A stretch of 64,000 nucleotides of DNA. Origin: Turnera subulata. Taxonomy: Eukaryota > Streptophyta > Magnoliopsida > Malpighiales > Passifloraceae. The stretch covers positions 264,383 through 328,382 of the forward strand of contig JAKUCV010007537.1 of the NCBI GenBank assembly GCA_028386065.3, in the 5' to 3' direction. Position 1 is the stretch's first letter; every line of letters begins with the position of its first letter. This document shows, piece by piece, positions 21,540 to 34,604 of the stretch. Under the pieces are notes generated by a model. That model was not told where the DNA came from. It worked only from the letters and a program-made list of their open reading frames with translations, and searched no databases. A program made the position numbers and the translations under genes.

Positions 21540-23400
21540 ACGACATTTTTCAAGCCAAATAACCAAAGTCAAACATTCAAATTCAACGCCTATTCAACAT
21601 ATTCTAGTCAAAACTCAAAACATATTCATATTCAAACATATTTAACTCTTAACCCACACTCATTAAAAAGTCTCATTTTTTAGTTTTGTGTGCACAGGTC
21701 ATCTGGCCAGCGGACGAAGATCATGGCTCTGGGTCGCCAGCAGGAGCTTGGGCTTGTGCAGCATGAATCGCCTACAGAAGAAATTCAAATCAGATGTCAG
21801 ATGTGTAGATATCCACAGTTCCGTCACAGATCCGGGTGTATTAGTTTATTTCAAAAACTTCTATTTATTAGTAATATACTGACAGATTCGAGATATTCAA
21901 ATATTCAAAATTACTCTCTCTCCATGCATTTATTAGAGTATCTTCTCAAAATAAGAAAGTTATTAAATTCACTGACCCTCATCTTCGCAAGTAAGTTGAG
22001 CAGAGCTGACAGCTGACGGATCTGGGATCTGTGGGACTGACATATCCCTTCCTCTTTCAGAGGTCCCTTGACCCGGATGTTGCAGAACATGCAGCGATAC
22101 TTCTTGGCCACCATTTTTTCAATTCGTGCGCTGTTCTTCTTTTCCTTTTAGTTTTACTGTTCTCTTCGTAGATACTGTAGTTCTCTACTTCTCCTACCCT
22201 AAAAATCCATGGTTTCCTAATATATATACTGTCATGTATTAGGTTTTTAGTTTGATGCATTCGGGTTGTTACTGTTGGGCCGGGTTATATTGTACTGAAG
22301 AAATTATTCATGTGCATCATTACATTAAAATGCCTAGAATGTTGCCTTACGTTTTATATCTTATTATGGGCTTCTTGGCGGATGTCTATGTTTTGGATCG
22401 ATGTGTTATCGGGCCAGATACGAGCCCAAAGATGGAATTTCGGATGGGATCGGATAAATGAGTAGGGCTCGTATTGGGCCTGATACGCAGGGATCGGATT
22501 ACTCTATGCGTTTATAAATAATAAAACGGTTTTAAGAACTTATGAGATTTCTAAAGGATTTTCCGGATTTCTGAAATGTTTTCCAAAACGACTCTAAGTT
22601 GGTTTTTGTCGGGTTTTGAATTTTGATATACTTGTTAATTAGAGGAGTAAATATGGTAGGAACATGCATTACCATATATCGGTTTTATGGTACATTTAAT
22701 TAAGTGATGGTGTGTCTATAATATTATAGGCAATGCATATATTGGTTTTATGGTACATTTAATTAAGTGATAGTGTGTGTCTATAATATTGTAGGCACTG
22801 GTTGATCTTTGTATGGGGGATCGACCCTATACTGCTGAAATTGGATTTAGCACCTATTAATCTAATCTCTTAAAACCTACAGGTGTGAAATTAATAAACA
22901 AAAAAATAATAATATAAAAATAACCATAAAATATATGGAATGGTAAATATAAAAAATCTAGTAAATTATTGATTCTTATAAAATATCCTCGAAAAATTAT
23001 ACTATTTTAATAATAAAAAATAAAGATTCTATAGAAAATAAAGAAATAATCAAAAGTAAAGACAAATAAATTCGAAAAATTGATGAAGGAAACAGAATCA
23101 TTATATATAAGCTCTTCATGTAAAAGGTATAGATTACAAATTAAAGATAATGCGTGTGAAAGTATTAAAATAATAATTTATATAAATAATTTTGAAATAT
23201 TTAAAAAATAATTTATGTAAGTAATTTTCTATTAGTCCATGCCATGGTTTTGGTACCCCCATAGGATTTCCCTTTACAACCGAAACAAGTATTTATTCAA
23301 TGCAGCGGTCTAATTGCCCACCTATGTTTTGGGATTTTTTTCATGTATGGAAAAACTAATTATAACGGTCGGTCTATGGGTCGGTAGAAGTTCAAAGTTT
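21540..23400. other. Long stretch without a supported gene
   Basis: Overlapping small open frames at 21688-22114, including a minus-strand frame with KKYRCMFCN (a CxxC pair), do not match a domain I can name. At 22680-22790 a segment (tatatcggttttatggtaca ... gtctataatatt) is tandemly repeated. From 22890 to 23240 the DNA is very AT-rich. Confidence 0.45.
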
Positions 23401-23479
23401 TGGAAAAACAAATTAATGACGGTGCATAAGGCGGTTAGAAGTTGGACGTTTTGGGTATCAAGGCTTGGACGACTCTATC

Positions 23480-23487
23480 TATAAAAG
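23480..23487 (+). promoter_or_regulatory. TATA box of F-box gene copy 1
   Basis: TATAAAAG lies about 95 bp upstream of the splice donor of the untranslated first exon and is conserved in sequence and context at 44628 upstream of the paralogue. The transcription start is expected about 30 bp downstream; it was not directly observable. Confidence 0.7.
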
Positions 23488-23576
23488 AGATATAAAGAGA
23501 GAAAAAAAACCTCAATTCTAAGTGGGAATCAGAATCAAACCGATCTACAGCAACTGAGAGCATCCTCAACTCACAG

Positions 23577-24401
23577 GTAACGTCTACTGATCGGAATCTA
23601 TTAGTCATGCATTCTTTTAATAACTATTAGTTAGGTCTTGATTTTTTTTTTTTGTCGAAAATTAGTTAGGTCTTGATTGAATCTATGAGTGACCGATTTA
23701 TACAGTACAAAACTCACTATTGCCCTTGATCTTCCTGTTGTTGTGTATAATAATATATCAGTATGCTTTCTTTGGTATTGCTTAATTAATCAAAAAAAAT
23801 TAACTAAAATATAATATCAAACGTATTGGATTGGATTAGAGAATGCTATTTTTATTTCTAACTACTATCTACACCACACTTTAATTTATCTTTGTTGATC
23901 ACTATTAATTAGGTCTTGATTGGATTTATGCCTGACGATTTATAAACCTACATACGGCATAAAACTAACTATTGCCCTTGCCCTTGATCTTGCTCTGTTT
24001 GGTTATTTTTTTCCCGTCTTGGAGGTATAATAATATTAATACTCTTGGGTTTTGCTTAATTAATCTTGGTAGCAAGCTCCATGTTGTAGCAAGTCCAAGT
24101 AGGTAGGTTTGGGATTTGTTGGGAGTTGGTCATGCAAGATTATAAACTGGGATTCGCGTTTGGCATAACCATGAAATAAACAATATCTTGGTGTGGAGCT
24201 GAATTTAGCTGCACTGCTTAGTTGGTTGGAGATTTTTACATGTTAAGTTTCGACAAGTTAATTTTCTTACAATTTTCGTAACCTATGTTCAAAACTCGTA
24301 CCGACATAAACACGCTCATTGTCATCAAATTATTATATAACATTTGTTTTTTTTTTCCTTAATAAGCAATTGTAATAGTTTTACCTCAAAACTATTTTCA
24401 G
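23577..24401 (+). other. 5'-UTR intron of F-box gene copy 1
   Basis: Donor cacag|gtaacg (23577) and acceptor ctattttcag|gcttgg (ending 24401) bracket an 825-bp intron in the leader. Both sites are preserved in copy 2 (44718-45424), where the intron is shorter. The second exon begins 44 bp before the start codon. Confidence 0.75.
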
Positions 24402-24445
24402 GCTTGGTGGACGTTTTCAACTAAAACACGACGACACAAGTGGTG

Positions 24446-26749
24446 ATGCGAGAAATCAATCTTATGGAGCAAGAGTCTGGCACTTGGACTCGCAAAGAAG
24501 AAGAAGTGGTAGTACTAGCAAAGAAAGAAGAGGACCAGCAACAACAACAACAACAACAGAGGTCATGGGGTAGTCTTCCGTGTGATATTCTTGGCGAGAT
24601 ATTATCACATCTATATGCTGGGGACTATAATGCTTTTCGTGCCGTCTGTAAAGCTTGGCGATCTGTAGTTACTACTACAATAATCAAGACCACACCAACA
24701 ATGGACGTCCTTGGTAAATTACTTTCAGAGGAGGAATTGGAAACTCCTCTCCTGTTGCAGCCCCCGGCTCGTGGGACTATGTGCACTGTCTTTCATCCGA
24801 TAAGGAATGAGATTTATGATGGTATCAATATCCCGGAACTAAGTGGAGCTCATGTTTGCTACTCTGACCACGGTTGGTTGCTCCTCTCTCGAGATGTTGA
24901 TTTTAGCGCATTCTTCCTCAATCTCTTCACAAGGCAGAGAATTGAACTACCTCAGCCGCCTCATAGATACCTCTTCATGTCTTTCTTCGAGCCTCCCACT
25001 TCTCAGGAATGCTTGGTTGTTGGCATTGGGCGTCGATGCGCTATCCTTAAAATTGGACAAGGACGACAAGATTGGATAACTGTTATTGAAGTGGTAGATA
25101 CTCAGTTTGTTAAGTATAAGCCCTTTATCAGTGCTCCAGTTTCTTATATGGGCAGAATTTACTTTTTATGTAGAGAGGGAAGAGTGATGATATTGGACTT
25201 GAATTCGATTGATGATCAGCAACGTAAATGGGATGTTATTCCTAGCCCTTTCGCTGAGGAGGCGTTCTCCAATATGAGCCGCAGTTGGGGCGAGGGTTTC
25301 ATTCTGATAGATAAGTATAAGAATGAGCTCGTGGTTGTTTATGCTCTACAACATTGGAAAAAATTTCAGATTTTTAAGTGGGGCGGCATGGAGGAGAAGT
25401 GGCAGAGAATACATAGTTTGCCCCAGAACAAGATGCTTTTTGTTTCCTCTCGGGGCATGTCTTGGTTGCAAGAGAGCTCTGCAATAAATGGAACGGGTAA
25501 CAAGATTTATATCCCTATGTTGCATCAAGGCAAAACCGTATTCTACTCCATCACAACTGGCAACTACCATTCTTTCTATTATAGTGGTTCTTCTTCAGCT
25601 GATGATGACACATTTAATTATGATTTAACGAGACAATTATATGGTATTTGGATCAGAACTTCCATGGGTAAAGATAAGTCGTCGGTGTTAAAGTCCAAGG
25701 ATGATTTTTGTGAATGTTCTCCATTAAGTACTCGGGTATTGTCTCTCCCTTCTCGTTCTTCCCCTTCTCCTACATCAAAGTCTCGACCGCCACATCCTTG
25801 GCTTATTTGCTATGGCGGGGAGCATATGCCAAACCCAATTCTTACTAGTATGCGATCAGGAACTACCAGAATTGTCCCAACGGAGATGCGAAACAAATCT
25901 TCCATATGCGCTTCTTCTTATGGATGTTTACTGGTGAAAGAAGAAGAAGATGCTTCCGCCTCCACCTCGAATAATGTCCGGTACTTTGTTTTGGACGTTG
26001 CAACAGGGCAGAGCATTCAACTCCCTCCTATTATGGATTTCTCTTACAATCAATGCCTTGTTTCAGCATCTTCGTCTGATCCTGACTGTCACGTAATATT
26101 TAACGATGATGACAAGGGATGCATGATGTATTGCAAGTTAGGGGATGATGAGTTTGTCAAAGTTGATTATACAAGTATGTTGGAGGATTTTGATGAGGAG
26201 GGGAGTTTTGAAGCATTAATGGCCACAGGACGGAAGATATATGGTATCAATTTCGGTGATATATGCATTCTTGAAATTTTGGAGGGATCAACAGTTCGGC
26301 TGATGGCGAGTTCACAAATGCCACAGTTAATGGCCCATGAGTTCACTTGCCTTACGGAATATATGTTTGAATCTTTTGGTGAACTTTTCTTGGTTTATGG
26401 ACTTTGTTTGAGTCATCAGGAGGGGCCTGAGAGGTTAGATTTTGTAATTTACAAGATGGACTTATCTGATAACATGCTGGGATGGGTCAAAGTGGAAGAC
26501 ATAGGAGCACAAGCTATTTTTCTCGACAGCCTCACTAATGACGCTTGTGGTGGTACCTTTTGTTCTGCATCTGAACCCACAATCAAAGAGAATTCTATCT
26601 ACTATCTCGACCCGGATAATCGCATCATTTATGTTTGGGATTTGGGATTGCGAAATGTAACCATGCATTATCCTTCTGCTGCTGCTGTGGATAAGGACTG
26701 CACTATTACTTGGGTTATGTTGCAAGAAGCAACCTGTTCAGCAACATAG
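24446..26749 (+). CDS. F-box protein with two DUF295/KIB1-4 beta-propeller halves, copy 1
   Basis: A single uninterrupted coding exon of 767 codons. I use the ATG at 24446, because the two codons before it are GTG. An N-terminal poly-Gln run is followed by an F-box at residues about 38-78 (SWGSLPCDILGEILSHLYAG, then FRAVCKAWRSV). The F-box recruits SKP1 and so an SCF ubiquitin ligase. Two DUF295-like beta-propeller regions follow: about 100-400 (DHGWLLLSRD, FFLNLFTRQRIELP) and about 440-740 (YGCLLVKEEE, YFVLDVATGQSIQLPP). Typical plant F-box/DUF295 proteins are near 400 residues with one such domain, so this is a fused or internally duplicated form. The substrate is unknown. The paralogue is at 45469-47775. 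Confidence 0.9.
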   Translation: MREINLMEQESGTWTRKEEEVVVLAKKEEDQQQQQQQQRSWGSLPCDILGEILSHLYAGDYNAFRAVCKAWRSVVTTTIIKTTPTMDVLGKLLSEEELETPLLLQPPARGTMCTVFHPIRNEIYDGINIPELSGAHVCYSDHGWLLLSRDVDFSAFFLNLFTRQRIELPQPPHRYLFMSFFEPPTSQECLVVGIGRRCAILKIGQGRQDWITVIEVVDTQFVKYKPFISAPVSYMGRIYFLCREGRVMILDLNSIDDQQRKWDVIPSPFAEEAFSNMSRSWGEGFILIDKYKNELVVVYALQHWKKFQIFKWGGMEEKWQRIHSLPQNKMLFVSSRGMSWLQESSAINGTGNKIYIPMLHQGKTVFYSITTGNYHSFYYSGSSSADDDTFNYDLTRQLYGIWIRTSMGKDKSSVLKSKDDFCECSPLSTRVLSLPSRSSPSPTSKSRPPHPWLICYGGEHMPNPILTSMRSGTTRIVPTEMRNKSSICASSYGCLLVKEEEDASASTSNNVRYFVLDVATGQSIQLPPIMDFSYNQCLVSASSSDPDCHVIFNDDDKGCMMYCKLGDDEFVKVDYTSMLEDFDEEGSFEALMATGRKIYGINFGDICILEILEGSTVRLMASSQMPQLMAHEFTCLTEYMFESFGELFLVYGLCLSHQEGPERLDFVIYKMDLSDNMLGWVKVEDIGAQAIFLDSLTNDACGGTFCSASEPTIKENSIYYLDPDNRIIYVWDLGLRNVTMHYPSAAAVDKDCTITWVMLQEATCSAT

Positions 26750-27149
26750 TTAACATTCTATATAAATCTTGTATGCAGGAACAAGAAGTAGGTTTTGGCT
26801 TGGATTTGTGTTTCTTTAATCTCTCTAATGATGATATCATTTGCACCATATGTGATAAGGGCTTTTTCCTATCGTGCTGTCTTATGTAATATTTTTTCTA
26901 CTTACTAGTATCCAGGTTAAAAGCTCTCCATACTAACCCGAGGGAACAAAGTGCCCTGAACCAAGGAATTGGTTTTCAAATATGATTTACTTCTTTCTTA
27001 CGTCTTACTTATAACCTCAAATTTTTCTTCGGATATAGCACTGGAAATTCAGAACAATATTTACAGAAACAGATTTGTTCAAAAGTGTTAGTAAACATCA
27101 TTAAATAAATTGTCCTGTTCCTAGCATTCGTGTAAGCATAAAATCCTTG

Positions 27150-27720
27150 ACAGAATTTTCTTGTAATTTTTTATTTGACAACATGTTCACAGTATATCTA
27201 TCATCTGCAGGACCTATGTACTTTACTTCCCCTTTACCTTTGAGTATCCATGTCAGCTACTGACTGTTGTATATGAATAAGCGAATTTGTTATGCAAAAA
27301 AAAAAAAAGAGAAGCGAATTTGTAGCCTTTAACTCGACTCAACCTGGCATCTATAGGTTGGACACTGAAGCACCCATTTTGGGCGTATTCCTGGTATAGC
27401 AACATATTAAAGTATAGCAACATATTAAAGAGCTGGCAGCGAACCCACTAAGACATCCAATAGAAGAAGAGAATCAAGAATTTAGATATATTGATGCCCT
27501 TCAGCCCTCTAAATGTGGAAAAGATCTGCAGCATTGCTTTAGTTACAATGTTGAGTCACAATGATAAGTAAGATGAATGAAGTATTAGTACGAGCAAAAT
27601 CTGGAATCATCAAGTAAATGCAAAATCAATTCAAGACCGCACAAAGAGGAGCAAAAAAAAAGATAATGGGCATGAAGACAATTTTGCCTCCAGTGTTGAT
27701 GCAAATAAGGACGTCCATGA
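27150..27720. other. Intergenic, no gene seen
   Basis: AT-rich DNA between F-box copy 1 and the third dispersed repeat. It contains a short tandem duplication (agtatagcaacatattaaag) at 27390-27430 and an A-run near 27297-27309. Confidence 0.5.
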
Positions 27721-27723
27721 CTT

Positions 27724-28228
27724 TACTTTAGTAGATGCTTTTTTTCTCCCAGCTTTCTTTTTTTTCCTTTTCCCCATATAATGCGTTTAGCAATAATTTT
27801 ACTGGCTGTCAACCACCTTTGTCATTTCAGCGTCGGCATGCCATGATGATACCCGATTGCCAAGTACATTACACCAATAATTTACATTTGTTAGAAAGTG
27901 AAAGGTGGACTTGTGGCCCTTTGAGAGGAACACAAAAAAATAGAGCAACCAAGTGGCCTTAAATTCAAGATCCTACTCTATTCTATAGAGTATATTTCCT
28001 TTTGTCCAAAAATTAGATTGTTAGGTTGCCACTTTCTTGTATTTTTACAGAAATTTAAAGAACAATATAATGCAAATTTATAAGAAAAATAATACCATTT
28101 GTATAACATTTTATTTATTATTTTTTTTCTTATTTCTTTAATTATTGTAGAAATTATGCTTAGAAATAGAAAATTTATAATCATTTGTTCAACTCTTCAG
28201 ATCCATAGATATAACAAAATAAAGTTAA
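27724..28228. repeat. Dispersed repeat, copy 3, left part
   Basis: Matches 6415-7110 and 12570-12757 plus 15178-15490, without the SINE. It is cut at 28228 by the LINE and resumes at 34748 (gttaatttcttcgaccaaaa), matching 7105-7165. It therefore provides the pre-insertion sequence for the LINE. Confidence 0.82.
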
Positions 28229-28377
28229 AAGAAACCATAAGCATAATGGCTCCTAAGCGACAATTTTCAACATTATGCATGTCCTTCTTTTTCCCTCTTC
28301 TCTTCCCTTAGTTAACGCTGACTTTCTGGTGTTTAAGTGATTTAAACTTCTAAAGATGCTAATTAGTTGAAGATAAA

Positions 28378-30856
28378 ATGCTCTCAACTCTACCCAGTTC
28401 CCCCTTCACCCCCATCCACCCCTCAATTTCCTGTTCCCCCATTTCTCCTGGATTGCCTCAGTTTCAAACAACCCACCCCCATCCACCATCGTTACCTTTT
28501 CAACCCCTCCTCCATCCTCAAACCCCCACCTTTCATACTGTCCACAATCACACCCCACCTCTCTTACCGCTCCCTACAACCGCACCCAAGAACGCTGCTG
28601 CACCCCTCCTCCATCCTCTAACCCCAACCTTTCATACCGTCCACAAACACACCCCACCTCTCTTACCGCTCCCTGCACCCAAGAACACTGCTGCACCCCT
28701 CTCCTCCTTGACCTCCACTCCCAACCACCAAAACCCTCAGATACCAACCCCTAAACCTCAACAATTCTCAAAATGGAATCGAAAGCAAATCGCAAATATC
28801 ACTGAAAACCAACATGTTACCAACCTTTACATCCAAAACCTACCCCTTCAATGGTCTGCTGTTGAACTTCACTTCATCCTCTCAAAATTTGGAGAAGTTA
28901 TCGACGTTTTCATTCCCTCAAAGCGTGCTAAGAACGGCAAACGTTTTGGATTTGTGAGATATAGAGCATGTCGCGATATTCAAAGGTTGATTTCCTCCAT
29001 CAATCTCATCAAAGTGGCTAACGATTCTCTGCAAGCCCTCATTGCTAGAGGCCGTGATCACCTCCGTCAAAACCACACAAGCTCCAAAACCCCTAAAACC
29101 CTAACCCAACCCCCTAGTTCCTTTGAGAAATCCTTCGCGGACACCTTAAAAAATGTAACCCCTCCTTGCCCAAAGGCCTCCTACGATAAAGCCAACATCT
29201 CCTTCCCCACTTTCAAAAGTGATATTGAATGGTTATCATCCTGCGTCTTCGGAGTCCTCTCTGAGCCCATTGAAACACGTTGTACTTCAATCCTTCCTAA
29301 AGCATGGGTATCCAGTTATAGTCAGTGATTTTGGGGCACCTCAGTCATCATTAATTTTTTGTCCCCCAAAGATCTGTCCACTTTCTTTGAGTCAAACCAT
29401 GCATGGGCTGCTAACATGTTCGCTCTTTTGAGACCATGGCAAGAGATAGACGGCCCCTCAAATCGAAAAGTATGGGTTAGGGCCAAAGGCATCCCCCTAC
29501 ATGCTTGGTCAAGTGGGTTCTTCCAAAAACTAGTCTCTAGTTTTGGCTCGCTCACCGCAATCGCCCATGTTACTGAAAGTAAATCTAAACTAGATTTTGC
29601 TTTCCTCCAAATCCTTACACCAGTTTTTAAACCTATATCATGGGAGATTTTGGCGCACATCAATGATAATCCTTTCACAATCATTATCGACGAGATCCAA
29701 CATCCACCCTCTATTGCTACCCTGCCTACCACACCTATTGCCTCTGCCCATGACCTCTCAAAGCCTACATAGATCAATCCTGTTACTTCAAAATCACCAT
29801 CTTCCCATCCTTCTATTAACCACCTTTCTTCCTCTGCCGCCGCCGTCGCCGCAATGCCTTCCAGTCCGCAAAACTCAGACCCTTTCAAATTGATGCCCAT
29901 TATTAAGAACATCAATCACCCAATGAATGATCGCGCATGCTCGCATATCCTCACGTCCCAAAACATCCATGCTACCGCCTCGGGCAAAGCTTCCTCTTCA
30001 TGCAGACACTTGAATTCAAACGTGTCGGTTGGGCCCTCTCTCACCGCCAACATTTGCCACTCCCCACATAATTCCTCAACTAACTCCTCTTCTCCCAACA
30101 CCCACGCCTCCCACACTACTTTCTCTAATTCCAACTCTAGACTCTCCTCTCTCTGCCCGGTTATTTCATTTAATAATTCTGACCCCTTACCATTCACATC
30201 CAAGACCCACAACCCCATCAAACAGGCCCAATCCCTACCTTCCATACACTTATCTGACTTCCCTTCTCCCGCCAAGCCCAACTTATCTTTCAACAACCAC
30301 TTAGGCCCCACCCCTTCACTTCGGACACCTCACCCTACCTCCAGCCCATCTTCATCTTCAACCCATAACAACCTTTGCCACTCAAGCCCAACCCATTCTC
30401 CACCACATTCTCATCCTTCTCCTAACTCAACATCCCCATCAACCCAAAACAAACCCAACTCCTTTAGCTCTTACTCGTCACGCTCCTTAGATAGCTCCCT
30501 CTCCCCAAACACTCGCAGTAACCTTACCCTCTATAACTTGGAACAAGCAGTTTAGAATAAACGTATCACCACTCGTAAAAAGGACAAGAAAGAGAGACCC
30601 ACCCCCCTCTCATCTCCCCCCTCATCTGAAACCCCCTCCAAACATGCTTCCACGCACTCATCCACTAAATTGTCAACCCGCTCGTCTGAAATCCCTCTCA
30701 CTGTCTCCTTTTGTTCTCACGAAGCTGATAAAACCATCCAAGTCGGCAACGACTTGGGATGGGACTGTTCTCTTAATCTTGCAGGTACTAAAGAAGCTGC
30801 AAGTGCTCTAATCATTAAAGAAGGATTTGATTGGAGCAAGTTCCGCACCATCTGAT
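28378..30856 (+). pseudogene. LINE ORF1: Pro-rich leader, RRM, basic/Ser-Pro-rich tail
   Basis: After a Pro/Thr/His-rich leader, an RNA recognition motif spans residues about 135-215 of the first frame. Its RNP2 is NLYIQNL and its RNP1 is KRFGFVRY. A stop near 29326 breaks the frame. The continuation 29359-29772 carries the usual VRAKGIPLHAWSSGFFQKLV segment of plant LINE ORF1. A Ser/Pro-rich tail runs through 30555 and, after another stop, to 30856 (GFDWSKFRTI). ORF1 binds LINE RNA. It differs from the DUF4283-plus-knuckle ORF1 at 13 kb, so two LINE lineages are present. Confidence 0.85.
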
Positions 30857-30906
30857 AGGTTCCCATCTCTTCCCTTTCTTTTAGCGCTTTCACCAATTTT
30901 ATTTTT

Positions 30907-33900
30907 ATGTTTAGCTTTCTCTCATGGAACTTAAGAGGTGCCAACTCTTTTACCAAACAAACTCAGATAAAATCTTTGGCCCGAAAACATTCAACCCAAT
31001 TTATCTTTCTCTGTGAAACCAAAATTCCCAAGTTTACTCCTAACCTTTGTCAAAAGTTCTGCAACTTTCCAAATTTTGTTTTTTTATTCGTTAACTCCTG
31101 TGGCAACGCTGGAGGTCTTCTTTTGCTTTAGGATGCAGATTCCTTTCTTTGTCGCAACTCTATCACAGGTCAAAATTGGATACCTATGGATGGCTCTTTC
31201 ATCCATGGAAACATTGATATTACCATCTGCGACATATACGAACACTCTGATTTAAATGAACGCATTGCCATGTGGTCTGAACTAGCAAACCTGAAGTCTT
31301 ATTTCAACTCCCCTTGGCTTGTGATAGGGGACCTCAACGAAACCTTGAACCCTTCCGATCGAAAGAGTGGAAGAATCTGTAACTCTGGATCTCGAGCTCT
31401 CCAAAACTTCATGCAATCCCTCCACCTATTTGAATTCAACTTGACCGACTGTTGCTTTACCTGGGCCAATTCAGTCGCTGCAAGTAAAATTGATCGAGCT
31501 ATGGCCACACCTGAATGGGCTTCACTCTTCCCCACTATTTGTCTTAAATTCGGTTCAGAAACTCTTCTGACTACTGGCCTCTCATTTTAGCTCAAGAGAC
31601 TATAGATTGGGGTTTTAAACCGTTCAGAGCCCTCTCCGCATGGTGGTCTCATCCAGACTTCAAAAATGCTGCTAAAGTGATGTGGCAAGACATTGAAGCT
31701 CAGTTATCTGGCAGATTCCAATTCCTACAGAAACTAAGCCTCTTCCGAAAAAAGCTATCTTATTGGAATAAGTCCGTTTTCGGTAACACAGACTCCTCAG
31801 TGGCTCAATTACAGCAGCAAATTGAATCTCTAGAGTTGATTGCTGAAATTAGATCTCTCATTCCCCAAGAAACCGAAGATCTTCTCCAAAAGAAAGTTGA
31901 ATTCTCCAAAAAGTCGAAGCTCAAAGAAATTACATGGAGGCAAAAATCTAGGATTCGGTGGCTTAGATTAGGGGACAAAAACACACGATTCTTCCACCTT
32001 TCTGCTTGTGCAAGAGGCCGGAGAAATAAAATAACTTCTATTCTCATTGGTGACACCATCCTTGAAGATCTGGATCAGATCAAAAGCGCAGCCTCATCCT
32101 TCTTCTCCAATCTTTATAATGAGCCCATCTCTTTACGTCCCACCATTGGAAACATTCCCCTCCCAAAACTTGATTCTCAGTCAGCTCTCTCCCTCGAAAA
32201 GCCAATCACTATGGAGGAAATTAAAACTGCCATCTGAGAATGCCACAGCGACAAGGCCCCCGGGCCAGATGGTCTAAATTTTCTGTTCTACAAGAAATGT
32301 TGGGACCTCTTCAAATCTGACCTGTTCGACATTATTAGCGAATTCTTCTTGACAAGTGCTCTCCCAAAAGGCACGAACTGCTTCTATATTACCTTGGCTG
32401 CAAAGAAAAAAGAAACTGAATGATGATTATAGACCCATCACCCTCGTGGGAGGAATTTACAAGATTATTTCAAAAATCCTCTCCCTTCGTCTGAAGCCAG
32501 TCCTCCCTTCTATCATCAATAGTCATCAATCAGCATTCGTAGAGGGAAGATACATTCTGGACAGCGCCCTATTAGCCTCCGAGGTGGTTTACAGTCTCAA
32601 AAGATCCAAAGAATGGGTTGTCATCTGGAAGCTCGATTTTCGGAAAGCCTTCGACTCCATATCGTGGGATTACCTGCTTCAGGTCCTAAATGCTATGGGC
32701 TTTGGTAAGATGTGGATCACTTGGATTCACGCATGCCTCCAGACTTCCAAACTCTCTGTGCTCATCAACGGATCCCCGTCTTCAGAGTTCTTTATGACTA
32801 GAGGCCTTAAACAGGGAGATCCTCTCTCCCCATTTTTATTTATCATTGCTTCTGGATGCCTCAATTCCATACTCTCTCAAGCTATCTCCAAGGGCATCAT
32901 CCAAGATATGTCTGTTAATGCAGTCTCTGTCTCTCTTTTGCAATATGCTGACAACATTCTCATTTTCTCGGAAGCAGACCAACACTCTCTACTCAACCTC
33001 AAACGTGTACTTAGATGCTTCGAGCTCCTCTCAGGTTTAAGTATTAACTTCCACAAGAGTGCTTTGGTGGGCATCAATATCGATGCCGAAGAGATCCATT
33101 CATTAGCATCAACTCTCCATTGTAAGGCTGACTTCCTCCCGTTCAATTATCTTGGGCTCCCTCTCGGTGCAAACATGCATAAGACTGCAAACTGGAACCC
33201 CATCATTGACAAAATCAGGAGGAAATTGAAACCATGGAAATCCAAATTCCTCTCCACGGCGGGCAGGGTTGTGCTAATAAGGTCAGTTCTCTCATCTCTT
33301 CCTCTTTACTTCTTATCCCTTCAAAAAATTTCTGTTTCTGTGGCCAACAAAATTGTTAGATTGCAAAGAGAATTTTTCTGGAACGGATCCTCAGATCGCA
33401 ACAAGATGTGCCTCGTTGCCTGGTCGAAGATCGCAAAACCTAAGGAACTAGGTGGACTGGGTATCGAATCCCTTCTACCCATGAACCAAAGTCTGCTGTT
33501 CAAATGGTATTAGAGGTACCTCAACAATCAAAAAACGGATTGCTTCAATTTGATCAAGCGCAAGTGTGAAGCACCCTCCAATTCGGCCACACCAGCATTC
33601 ACCATCACTAAGTGCTCTCCGACTTGGAAAACATCATACTCTCTTCTTCCACTAGCAGCCAAACCTCGATCTCACTTTCAGAAGAAATTACTATTAAGAT
33701 TGGTTGCAGACACTCCATTGGTTTTTGGTCAGACGTTTGGTGTCCACTAGGTTCCCTTCGAACATGCTTCCCTCGCCTGTTTCGGATCTCCCTCCTTCCT
33801 AACACATCCCTTGCTGATTTTTATACCAGCATAATTTCATCCCCTATTGAAGCCTGGCCGTGGCGACGACGACTTTATTCATGGGAAATGAACGACTGTA

Positions 33901-34604
33901 TCCTCATCCAAGACGAACTGAAAGATGTTACCTTATCCCCCTCGACAGTCGACTTATTCTCATGGAATCCTGACCCCCTCAAAGGTTACACGGTCAAGTC
34001 TGGCTACTTGTTCCTGCTCAGAACCTCTTCCCCAAGTATCAGCATCCCTTATATCTGGTCATCAATCCTGCCTCCTAAGATAGAATGTTTTCTTTGACTG
34101 TTGTTCATGAATGGCATCCCCACCAGAGACATCATACTCCATAGAGGCGTCCTGTTGGAATCTGACTCTAAATGCCCTTTTTGTGCCCTCCACACTGAAT
34201 CTCCTTCCCACCTATTTTTACACTGCAAGTTCTCGTGGCTTTTATGGCAAAAAATCTGCAGATGGTCGGGTGTTTCTTGGGTTGTACCGGACACCTTCAC
34301 CTCCTGGTACATTAACTGGAACTCCATTAATTCTTGCAAACACAACAACACTTACTGGTTAATCATCGGCTCTGCCGTCAACTGGTCAATTTGGTTAGCT
34401 CGTAACGATCTGATATTCAACTCAGTGGAACCCAACTGGGACAAGCTCTTTGATCTTTGTTTAATCCGGGCCACCTGGTGGATTCAAAGCCTTCATCCGA
34501 CCTTTCCCTACTCCCCAACTATGGTTATATCCAACGCCTCTTGCATCAAAAACTGGAAGGGCAAACCTTTTAGATATTTAAAATTCCTTTGTTTAGATTC
34601 TTAG
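30907..34604 (+). pseudogene. LINE ORF2: endonuclease, reverse transcriptase, zf-RVT
   Basis: The endonuclease starts MFSFLSWNLRGANSF and has FLCETK, WLVIGDLNETL and KIDRAM; the expected SDH near 31570 reads SDY, replacing the catalytic His. Reverse transcriptase follows (about 31677-33513) with APGPDG, RPITLVGGIYKIISK, FRKAFDSISWDYL and LKQGDPLSPFLF. The YADD box reads YADN, losing a metal-binding Asp. The C-terminal zf-RVT region (about 34060-34270) has CPFCALHTESPSHLFLHC. Stops at 31129, 32235 and 33511, and frameshifts near 31570 and 33540, interrupt it. ORF2 normally nicks the target and copies LINE RNA; this copy is dead. Confidence 0.92.

Larger units (their letters stand above)
23390..27150 (+). 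repeat. Segmental duplication unit, F-box copy 1
   Basis: Promoter, 5'-UTR intron, coding sequence and about 400 bp of 3' flank match 44560-48175 closely along the whole length. The similarity ends near tattcgtgtaagcataaaa at both places (27140 and 48165), after which the flanks differ. Confidence 0.93.

Noticed and set aside
21911..22260. Minus-strand frames with KKYRCMFCN resembling a zinc-finger start
   Set aside because: Only one Cys pair, no His partners in register and a short frame; not enough to call a BED or other zinc finger.
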